NCBI GenBank assembly: GCA_003343885.1
Contig: QAKH01000017.1
Coordinates: 1 to 24,578, forward strand
Length of the DNA stretch: 24,578 nt
Origin: Clostridiales bacterium
Lineage (GTDB): Bacteria; Bacillota; Clostridia; Oscillospirales; CAG-382
Direction: 5' to 3'
Both the position numbers and the translations under genes were made by a program. Below, one piece after another: positions 1-5,531 of this stretch (the first letter of the stretch is position 1; each line of letters starts with the position of its first letter). The notes under the pieces were generated by a model that saw nothing but the letters and a program-made list of their open reading frames with translations, was not told the DNA's origin and searched no databases.

Positions 1-259
1 TAATGACTGCTGAACAATTCTGAAACGCAGCCGCATAGCGGTTTGTAAGCGTTTCAGAATTGTTTAGGTGCAAGGTTTTTGTGCTTTTTTTGCCAAAAAC
101 CTTGCACTTTGTGTCGGATGTCGTCTCCCGACAGCCGACACAAACAGTCAGTCAATCAATGTCGTGAACCTAAAAATAGCATTTTAATGCTGTTTTTAGG
201 TGTGAAATTGTAAATTTCACACAAATGGTTTCGCAAAACCATTTGTTCAGTAGACATTA
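1..259. repeat. Multi-hairpin non-coding element bounded by 16-bp inverted repeats
   Basis: No gene is visible here. The ends TAATGACTGCTGAACA (1-16) and TGTTCAGTAGACATTA (244-259) are inverted repeats matching at 14 of 16 positions. As RNA this is 15 of 16 pairs, with one G-U pair and one A-A mismatch. Between them lie six hairpins with almost no spacing: H1 13-28/49-64 (16 bp, perfect, with a nested CCGC-ATA-GCGG); H2 68-81/94-107 (14 bp, perfect); H3 108-117/135-144 plus inner 119-123/129-133; H4 168-183/186-201 (16 pairs, one G-T); H5 200-209/213-222 (10 bp); H6 221-231/236-246 (11 bp). The only unpaired stretch is about 145-167, which carries (CAGT)2(CAAT)2. It could be a MITE-like or intergenic palindromic repeat, or a large structured RNA. 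The left boundary may lie outside the window. The structure is seen directly; the function is unknown. Confidence 0.75.
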
Positions 260-281
260 AATAAAGCCATATAACCAAACA

Positions 282-325
282 TAAAAAATGCCGAAAATAT
301 CACCGGTCAGATGATGTTTTCGGCA
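282..325 (-). terminator. Rho-independent terminator of the ptsH-uvrC-rsmD-coaD operon
   Basis: Arms TGCCGAAAA (289-297) and TTTTCGGCA (317-325) form a 9-bp stem. After a 1x1 mismatch it is extended by ATCA/TGAT (299-302/312-315). Read on the minus strand, the stem is followed at once by a TTTTTT run (plus-strand A-run at 283-288). No T-run follows on the plus strand, so this ends transcription arriving from the minus-strand genes. Confidence 0.8.
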
Positions 326-485
326 AGTATAATAATCAAAATCAATTTTTAATGGTATTTTTCAAGAACAATCCGTCAGTATTTTAAATAATAGCCGCAT
401 TAGTTATATGATTATAGGAATACGGCATTATTTGTATTTACCGGCGGATTATTTGTTAAATTCTGTGAAAGCTTTTGGGTTTTTG
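326..485. other. Gene-free 3' trailer between the small hypothetical gene and its terminator
   Basis: I see no gene in this AT-rich stretch. It would be the 3' untranslated region of the minus-strand operon. A nested imperfect stem is present: outer AATCCG (370-375) with CGGATT (445-450), and inner AATAATAGCCG (387-397) with CGGCATTATT (423-432), one base bulged. The pairing is seen; a role in RNA stability is only a guess. Confidence 0.4.
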
Positions 486-755
486 TTAATCTTCGGGGAG
501 ATTATGGATAGCAATGTTCTGAACAAGAGCTGTCATCTCTTTTTTTGAGTTGACGCTGCTTGCTTTTTTTATTATATCTTTGCGCTGTTGCTCGGACATG
601 TTTGAAAAAGCAGTAAGTGCAGCAGCGTTCTGGCAGAATGCCATTGACAGTCCGAGAGGAAGATCTTTCAGCGTTTCGTCGGAAGATACTTCGGTTTTAT
701 TCAAATACATTCCGAAAGAATTTTTGTTATTGAAAAATGAGTTGTTGTTTTTCAT
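486..755 (-). CDS. Small conserved-type hypothetical protein (89 aa)
   Basis: This is a short soluble protein with no signal peptide or membrane segment. The reading frame is open upstream to 911, but that would overlap coaD. The start at 755 (MKNNNSFFNN) is preceded by GGTGG 7 bases upstream and leaves a normal 70-base gap after coaD. The N-terminal 35 residues are Asn/Lys-rich. The rest contains LPLGLSMAFCQNAAALTAF, then an acidic/basic helix MSEQQRKDIIKKASSVNSKKEM. That pattern resembles a small uncharacterised family I have seen in clostridial genomes (LPxGxxMALAQNxxAxxxFxxMSExxR), but I cannot name a family. It is the last gene of the ptsH-to-coaD operon. Function is unknown; the composition and placement make it a credible real gene. 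Confidence 0.7.
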   Translation of the reverse strand: MKNNNSFFNNKNSFGMYLNKTEVSSDETLKDLPLGLSMAFCQNAAALTAFSNMSEQQRKDIIKKASSVNSKKEMTALVQNIAIHNLPED

Positions 756-825
756 TTTGTCCACCGTCCGTTTATTTAATCGAGAGAGTGTTCTCTCAAG
801 GTTAGTGTGGACAGAGAAACATATT

Positions 826-1329
826 TTATTCTTTTTGTGCGGAATGTTCAAGCATTGAAGTGAGAAGTGCTGCGTTTGGAACAAGGTCGGAAAAATCAGT
901 TTTGCAGTCAATTAACGTGCGCACTAATGTAGAACTTATTTCAGAATACTCTACTTCAGAAATCAAAAATAATGTTTCCGCCGTAAAGCCGTATTTACGT
1001 CTGCTAAGCTGCCTGTTGTAGTGAGCCATGTTTTGTTCATAGTATAGATCTTTATCACCTCGTATACCTTTTACAATGACAGGTCTGTTATGTGATTCAA
1101 TGTAATCAACAAGCATTCCGTCAAATTCTTCGGCAGTCACATTTTTTAGATTTTTTACCGCGTCGCTAACAAGCTCAAGACGTTCGGCAGCGGTTAATAG
1201 ATAATGCTTGGCATTGTTCTTTGCAACAAGAACCGTAACATTGTCAAAAAGCAAGGACGCACGGCGTATGATGTCGAGATGTCCGACAGTCATCGGATCA
1301 TAGCTTCCGGGAAGAATTGCATAGCTCAT
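826..1329 (-). CDS. coaD: Phosphopantetheine adenylyltransferase
   Basis: This enzyme transfers AMP from ATP to 4'-phosphopantetheine to give dephospho-CoA, the penultimate step of CoA synthesis, in the cytosol. The 167-residue product has the usual family length. It shows the nucleotidyltransferase motif GSYDPMTVGH (residues 8-17, T/HxGH type), the substrate-binding stretch KGIRGDKDLYYE (about 87-98) and the C-terminal ISSTLVR motif (131-137). A start ten codons further up is possible, but the ATG at 1329 has an AGGAG 8 bases upstream and begins just before the conserved strand, so it is preferred. It follows rsmD, the usual rsmD-coaD pairing in Firmicutes. The gap of 93 bases shows no terminator, so cotranscription is likely. 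Confidence 0.96.
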   Translation of the reverse strand: MSYAILPGSYDPMTVGHLDIIRRASLLFDNVTVLVAKNNAKHYLLTAAERLELVSDAVKNLKNVTAEEFDGMLVDYIESHNRPVIVKGIRGDKDLYYEQNMAHYNRQLSRRKYGFTAETLFLISEVEYSEISSTLVRTLIDCKTDFSDLVPNAALLTSMLEHSAQKE

Positions 1330-1422
1330 ACGAGTTCTCCTTTCAAAAGTAATAAACACGCAGATATATTTATAAAACCGAATAATGCTAAGATATGTGT
1401 AAAAGCCTGCACAAATAAAATC

Positions 1423-2016
1423 TTAATCAGCCACTGTATCTTGATTTTCAACATTATCATCAGTTTTTTCAAGCATTGTGATATAAACTCTTCCGTACCT
1501 GTATTTGCGCCTGAATGATAATCCGTAAACAGACTCGTTTTCGGTAAATCTGTCAACGTCAGATTCACATACAACAATAGCTCCGGGATTCAAGATATCC
1601 GCCTTGGAAACTTTTTTCAAAACTTCATCTTTTACGTCTTTTGCAAACGGTGGATCGAGAAAGACAAGATCAAATTTTTCTCCTTTTGACGAGGCCGACT
1701 TAAGATATTCGCTGTAATCCATGCGTGAAATTCTGCACTGTTTTATAAGTCCGGTGTTTTTTGCGTTGTTTTTTATGACTTCTATGGCGTTTAAATTATC
1801 ATCTATCATTACTGCGCTTTCAGCTCCTCTGCTTAAAGCCTCAAGAGCAAGCTGTCCTGTGCCGCAAAACAAATCGAGCACCCGACGTCCCGAAAGCTCA
1901 AACTGGATAGCGCTGAAAAGTCCTTCTTTTACCCGCTCACCGGTGGGGCGGGTAATTTCTTCTCCGGGTAGTGTTTCAAGAGAGCGCCTTCTTGCTGTTC
2001 CTGCTATAATTCTCAT
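1423..2016 (-). CDS. rsmD: 16S rRNA (guanine(966)-N(2))-methyltransferase
   Basis: This is a SAM-dependent enzyme that methylates G966 of 16S rRNA in the small ribosomal subunit. The 197-aa product is of typical length. It has the N-terminal MRIIAGTARRRSL and RPTGERVKEGLFS segments typical of RsmD, the SAM-binding motif VLDLFCGTG (residues 46-54), an acidic residue pair at the end of strand 2 (MIDDN), and the catalytic DPPF (121-124; DPPY/F in N2-guanine methyltransferases). The ATG at 2016 has GGAGA about 8 bases upstream. The C-terminal tail (TDDNVENQDTVAD) is acidic and probably disordered. It lies 47 bases after uvrC and before coaD. Confidence 0.95.
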   Translation of the reverse strand: MRIIAGTARRRSLETLPGEEITRPTGERVKEGLFSAIQFELSGRRVLDLFCGTGQLALEALSRGAESAVMIDDNLNAIEVIKNNAKNTGLIKQCRISRMDYSEYLKSASSKGEKFDLVFLDPPFAKDVKDEVLKKVSKADILNPGAIVVCESDVDRFTENESVYGLSFRRKYRYGRVYITMLEKTDDNVENQDTVAD

Positions 2017-2063
2017 ATAAAAATCTCCGTAATTTCAATATATTTATTTATCTTTTTTATCTT

Positions 2064-3896
2064 TTATTTTTCTTTCAGATATTCGATTATGTCTGCCGCA
2101 TTATCGCGTGTAATTCCTTTAACTTTGATAAGTTCTTCAACCGAGGCATTTTTAATCTGTGACGTTGTCTTAAAGGTTGAGTAAAGCGCAGCCGCTTTTG
2201 CTTTGCCTATTCCCTTAACGTTTGTAAGCTCAAGGTTTACAATCTTTTTTCTTCTTGAGGCGTCCATTTTTGAAAAAGTAAATCTGTGAACTTCCTCTTG
2301 TATTTTGTAAATGAAGTTAAACAAAACGCTGTCCTTGGCAATACTAATCTCGTTTTTGCCGTCCGTAATAGTTCTTGTTTTATGGTATTTATCCTTAACC
2401 ATACCGAAAATTGGAATTTGTAATCCCATGCTGTCTGCAACTTCTTTTACGACAGATACCTGTCCGACGCCGCCGTCAAGAAGTATAACATCCGGAGCGA
2501 CGGAAAGGGAAGAAGTGTCATCAGAATCAAGAAGATGAGCAAAACGCCTTGATAAAGCTTCCCTCATGGAGGCGTAGTCGTCAGCGCCGTCGGTAGTTTT
2601 GATTGAAAAAGAACGATAATCGCTTTTTTTAAACTTTCCGTTTTCCACGACTATCATGCCGCAGTATATGTCGGTGTCAGCGCTGTTGGAAATATCATAG
2701 CTCTCTATACGCTCCGGAACAACCTCAAGCTTCAAAGCTTCCGCAAGGCGAATAAGAAGCGAACTGTCGCTTTCGTCCTGCTTGTTTTTTGTCCTTATGG
2801 CTTCGCAGGCATTGTCAACTGCCATATTGCATAAATCTTTGTTTTTGCCCTTTTGCGGCGTCCTGACATTTACAGAATGACCGCTTTTTTGAGACAGCAA
2901 AAATGTAACGGCTTCCAGCGTTTCCTCCTCAAGAGAAAACGAGAGATATATTTCTTTCGGAACAGCTTCCGGATTTGTATAATATCTCAGAATCAGGTCG
3001 GAAAGAGTTTCCTCATCGGCTATTTCATCAACTCCGCACATAATAACGTTTTTGTCTATAACAATGCCGTCACGGACAAGCAATACCGCGATTGCACTGT
3101 AAGTTTCCGTTTCGAAAAAGCCGAATATATCCTTCTCTGTTCCGGGAGTCGATTTGATTTTTTGGTGAGTTGATAGTCTTTGAAGATTGCGTATGCTGTC
3201 TCTGTACTTTGCCGCAGCTTCAAAACGGAGTTGCTCGGAGGCCGCAAGCATTTTTTTCTCCAGTGATTTTTCCGCTTGTGAGAAATTTCCTTTAAGGAGC
3301 ATTTCTATCTCCTCAAATATTTCGGAATATTCTTTTTCGGAAATCTTTCCGGTACACGGAGCGATACACTGATTTATGTGGTAATTCAAACACGGCCTGC
3401 CGACTGCTTTTCCGTAGGCAAGCTTTTTATCGCATGACGGAAGCTTAAAGGTTTTCTGAATGGTTTTGATTATATCGCGCGCGCCGGCAGCCGAAGTGTA
3501 CGGCCCGAAATATTTGCATTTGTCGTCCTTGCGCTGATAGCTTGCTGACAGCGTAGGATAGCTGCCTGAGGAAATGCGTATATACGGGTAGGATTTTGAA
3601 TCCTTAAGCTTGATGTTGTACTTTGGATTGTGCCGCTTTATAAGCTCATTTTCAAGTATCAGTGCTTCAGCCTCGGAATCAGTGACAATGGTCTCAAAAT
3701 CAACAATATTGTTTACAAGTTTCGCGGTTTTTACGCTCAGGCGTTCAGGTGACTGAAAATAACTCGAAACGCGGTTTTTTAAAGATTTTGATTTTCCCAC
3801 ATAGATTATGCTGCCGGCGGCGTTCTTCATCATGTAGACGCCGGGTGAGTAGGGGAGTACGGAGAGCTTTTTTGCGATGTTGTCGTTTTTCGGCAT
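2064..3896 (-). CDS. uvrC: UvrABC excinuclease subunit C
   Basis: This is the nuclease of bacterial nucleotide excision repair. It makes the 3' and 5' cuts around a lesion after UvrA/UvrB loading. The 610-residue product is full length. The GIY-YIG nuclease (about 19-47) contains GVYMMKNAAGSIIYVGKSKSLK. Four cysteines at 155, 169, 177 and 181 (GRPCLNYHINQCIAPC) match the iron-sulphur cysteines known in UvrC. A UVR domain for UvrB contact lies at about 205-240. The RNase H-like half starts at YDISN and includes PDVILLDGGVGQV and GMVKDKYHKTR. Two helix-hairpin-helix motifs end the protein (LTNVKGIGKAKAAAL and VKGITRDNAADII). A start at 3914 is open but has no ribosome site; the ATG at 3896 has GGGGTG upstream and is chosen. 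It lies downstream of ptsH. Confidence 0.96.
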   Translation of the reverse strand: MPKNDNIAKKLSVLPYSPGVYMMKNAAGSIIYVGKSKSLKNRVSSYFQSPERLSVKTAKLVNNIVDFETIVTDSEAEALILENELIKRHNPKYNIKLKDSKSYPYIRISSGSYPTLSASYQRKDDKCKYFGPYTSAAGARDIIKTIQKTFKLPSCDKKLAYGKAVGRPCLNYHINQCIAPCTGKISEKEYSEIFEEIEMLLKGNFSQAEKSLEKKMLAASEQLRFEAAAKYRDSIRNLQRLSTHQKIKSTPGTEKDIFGFFETETYSAIAVLLVRDGIVIDKNVIMCGVDEIADEETLSDLILRYYTNPEAVPKEIYLSFSLEEETLEAVTFLLSQKSGHSVNVRTPQKGKNKDLCNMAVDNACEAIRTKNKQDESDSSLLIRLAEALKLEVVPERIESYDISNSADTDIYCGMIVVENGKFKKSDYRSFSIKTTDGADDYASMREALSRRFAHLLDSDDTSSLSVAPDVILLDGGVGQVSVVKEVADSMGLQIPIFGMVKDKYHKTRTITDGKNEISIAKDSVLFNFIYKIQEEVHRFTFSKMDASRRKKIVNLELTNVKGIGKAKAAALYSTFKTTSQIKNASVEELIKVKGITRDNAADIIEYLKEK

Positions 3897-3922
3897 ATCT
3901 TTTTCACCCCGCATATGACAAA

Positions 3923-3948
3923 AGGAGTATCCAAGGCCGAATACTCCT
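3923..3948 (-). terminator. Hairpin between ptsH and uvrC (possible attenuator)
   Basis: Perfect 8-bp arms AGGAGTAT (3923-3930) and ATACTCCT (3941-3948) enclose a 10-base loop. On the minus strand the stem is followed by TTTTGTC, a short T-run, so termination would be partial. It sits between the ptsH stop and the uvrC start and could lower uvrC expression relative to ptsH. The stem is clear; its activity is inferred. Confidence 0.5.
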
Positions 3949-3961
3949 ATGCCAAATTAAT

Positions 3962-3991
3962 TAAACAAAAATGTACTAAACAAAAATGTAC
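3962..3991. repeat. 15-bp perfect tandem duplication
   Basis: The unit TAAACAAAAATGTAC occurs twice with no spacer (3962-3976 and 3977-3991), ending two bases before the ptsH stop codon. It looks like a recent replication-slippage duplication in the 3' untranslated region. Confidence 0.9.
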
Positions 3992-3993
3992 GA

Positions 3994-4257
3994 TTACTTA
4001 ACAAGCCCTGTTGCAATAAGAGCGGCAAGCTCGTTTACAGCATTTTCCTCATCAGGACCGTCAGCCGTAATAAGAATTTTCATATCCATGGAAATTCCGA
4101 GAGAAAGTACTCCCAAAAGACTTTTGGCGTTTGCGCGCCTGTCACCGTTTTCGATCCAAACGGAACTCTTAAAAGTGTTGGCTTTCTGTATAAAAAGAGT
4201 GGCGGGTCTTGCATGAAGCCCCTCGATATTTTTTACTACAACTTCCTTTGATATCAT
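3994..4257 (-). CDS. ptsH: Phosphocarrier protein HPr
   Basis: HPr passes phosphate from enzyme I to sugar-specific EIIA proteins. In Firmicutes, when phosphorylated on Ser46 by HPr kinase, it acts as the CcpA cofactor. The 87-residue product is standard length. His15 is in the motif GLHARPAT, with a true His rather than the Gln of Crh. Ser46 is in KSLLGVLSLG, so both phosphorylation sites are present. AGGGAAG lies 6 bases before the ATG. It is first in a minus-strand operon and is preceded by a strong promoter at 4301-4329. No ptsI gene is in the window, so ptsH is separated from the sugar-PTS core, as is common in clostridia. Confidence 0.93.
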   Translation of the reverse strand: MISKEVVVKNIEGLHARPATLFIQKANTFKSSVWIENGDRRANAKSLLGVLSLGISMDMKILITADGPDEENAVNELAALIATGLVK

Positions 4258-4300
4258 ACTATCTTCCCTTTCAAAATATGAATATCTGATTACAAGGTAT

Positions 4301-4329
4301 ATTATAACAAATTAAAAAGTGAAATTCAA
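4301..4329 (-). promoter_or_regulatory. Sigma-A-type promoter for ptsH operon
   Basis: On the minus strand, TTGAAT (4324-4329) and TATAAT (4301-4306) are separated by exactly 17 bases. Transcription would start near 4294, about 37 bases before the ptsH start codon. Confidence 0.8.
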
Positions 4330-4347
4330 TAACAAACTATGAATTTT

Positions 4348-4373
4348 AAAAAACAGGCAAAATACCATGTTTT
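4348..4373 (-). terminator. Weak terminator after the DUF4330 genes
   Basis: AAAACA/TGTTTT (4350-4355/4368-4373) plus GG/CC with one bulged base form a short stem. On the minus strand it is followed by a run of six T. It lies between the last DUF4330 gene and the ptsH promoter, where a terminator is expected. The stem is weak, so confidence is limited. Confidence 0.4.
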
Positions 4374-4425
4374 ATACAACTTTAGACAAATATTAAAAGC
4401 AAAATAACAGCAAAATAAACAATAA

Positions 4426-4902
4426 TTAAGGTTCATCTGTTGATATGTCAGTGATTTGAGCGTTAAAAGAGAATGTAGGAGTATAAAAATCGAGCGTATC
4501 ACCAATGCTCAGGTACGTGTTGTTTCCAATGTAAAAACCATATTCTGCAATGTCAGCGCTGATTTTTATATCTACGGAAATATTGATTTTTTCCGGGAAA
4601 ACATGTTTTTCAAGTGAAGCACTGTCGGAATTTACAATTTTAGTTGAATACTGTGAACGTACGTCATCAACTGTGCCGCAGAAAAGATTCTTTTTTGAGA
4701 GATATACACTGTCGCCGCTTACTAAAGAATTTGCATATGTGCGATCGATATCGTAGATTTGTACAGTGTATACAATTTCTCTGTTTTTGACGGTTCCCGG
4801 CAGCTCATTCACTTTCAACGCTCTGAAAACGGCAGTGGCAACAACCGCTAAAAGAATCAAAACAATAATGATATCAATAACATTAGGCTTTTTCTTTTTC
4901 AT
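4426..4902 (-). CDS. DUF4330 family membrane-anchored protein (second copy)
   Basis: The 158-residue protein has a basic N-terminus (MKKKKPN), one transmembrane helix (about residues 8-28: VIDIIIVLILLAVVATAVF) and an extracytoplasmic beta-rich domain. The N-terminal N-(V/I)-IDIIIV pattern and overall layout fit the DUF4330 family, whose function is not known. AAAGGAT lies 8 bases before the ATG. It directly follows a related gene (4957-5505) with the same layout, so the two look like a tandem paralogous pair at the end of the fkbM-rimM-trmD operon, next to an O-antigen-ligase-like gene. A role in surface-polymer assembly is inferred from that neighbour only. Confidence 0.75.
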   Translation of the reverse strand: MKKKKPNVIDIIIVLILLAVVATAVFRALKVNELPGTVKNREIVYTVQIYDIDRTYANSLVSGDSVYLSKKNLFCGTVDDVRSQYSTKIVNSDSASLEKHVFPEKINISVDIKISADIAEYGFYIGNNTYLSIGDTLDFYTPTFSFNAQITDISTDEP

Positions 4903-4956
4903 GACTTAAATCCTTTCGGTGAATACAAAAGTTAAGTAAAGATTATTTAGAAGATT

Positions 4957-5505
4957 TCAGTCTGCCGGTTCAGCTTCAGGTTCTTCGGAAATTTTGGCAG
5001 ATACTTTGGGAAGTACAGACACGGAAATGATTTCAGCAGATTCAAATCGGAAAGGAAGAATAACATCAGGAGAGGTGTTTGCTGATATAATGTTATCTCC
5101 GATAAGATACATGTTGTTAGTTTTTGTGCAGCTTGCCGTTACTGTTACCGTTATAACATTCTTGCCTGGCACTTCAGTATAAACGAAGCGATTAGCCTCA
5201 CTGTCGAACAGCAGTTTTTTCTGAGGAGCGGTTGATATTGCGGTAACCGTGCCGAGAGTTGTACCGGCGGACGTGGTGGAAATCATGTCTCCGACTGTGA
5301 TTTTTGAGATGTTTGAAGTATCTACGCCGGATATTTTCAGGGTGTATTTAACATCTTGAACTTCTTTTGAAAACATATCGTTTCTGACAAAATTAACGGC
5401 AAAAGCCACCGCGGCAATAACCACAACGATAATTACCACGTCAATGATGTTAAAATATCTGTTTTGATTTTTTTGTGTACTGTTCATGTTTGTCATGTTC
5501 GTCAT
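4957..5505 (-). CDS. DUF4330 family membrane-anchored protein (first copy)
   Basis: The 182-residue protein has a short polar N-terminus, a single transmembrane helix (about 20-42: NIIDVVIIVVVIAAVAFAVNFV) and an outside beta-rich domain. That domain includes ISKITVGDMISTTSAGTTLGTVTAI, which resembles a small barrel-like repeat. It ends in a Glu/Pro-rich tail. The FNIIDVVIIVVV pattern is typical of DUF4330, which has no assigned function. GGAGGT lies 5 bases before the ATG at 5505. The first codons are an in-frame tandem repeat (M-T-N-M-T-N-M-N). It lies 26 bases after the O-antigen-ligase-like gene and 54 bases before its paralogue, suggesting a single transcript. Confidence 0.75.
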   Translation of the reverse strand: MTNMTNMNSTQKNQNRYFNIIDVVIIVVVIAAVAFAVNFVRNDMFSKEVQDVKYTLKISGVDTSNISKITVGDMISTTSAGTTLGTVTAISTAPQKKLLFDSEANRFVYTEVPGKNVITVTVTASCTKTNNMYLIGDNIISANTSPDVILPFRFESAEIISVSVLPKVSAKISEEPEAEPAD

Positions 5506-5510
5506 GTTTG
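5484..5510. repeat. Three tandem 9-bp repeats over a start codon
   Basis: The unit TCATGTTYG occurs three times in a row (5484-5492, 5493-5501, 5502-5510). On the minus strand each copy supplies an in-frame ATG at the start of the first DUF4330 gene. Only the ATG at 5505 is well spaced from the GGAGGT site. Confidence 0.85.
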
Positions 5511-5531
5511 ACCTCCGTAAACGATTGATGT

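Noticed and set aside
1..259. CRISPR array
   Set aside because: The hairpins differ in sequence and there are no regular direct repeats or spacers.
1..259. tRNA or cluster of ordinary terminators
   Set aside because: There is no tRNA-like arm set or CCA end, and most of the stems lack a following T-run on either strand.
550..858. Open frame on the plus strand opposite the small hypothetical gene
   Set aside because: It mirrors the minus-strand gene, has no ribosome site and no recognisable protein features.
756..911. Longer N-terminus for the small hypothetical protein
   Set aside because: It would overlap coaD and has no ribosome site; the start at 755 is better placed.
4398..4420. Short AGCAAAATAA(A)C tandem repeat
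   Set aside because: It is an 11-12 bp imperfect repeat in very AT-rich DNA and is likely chance.
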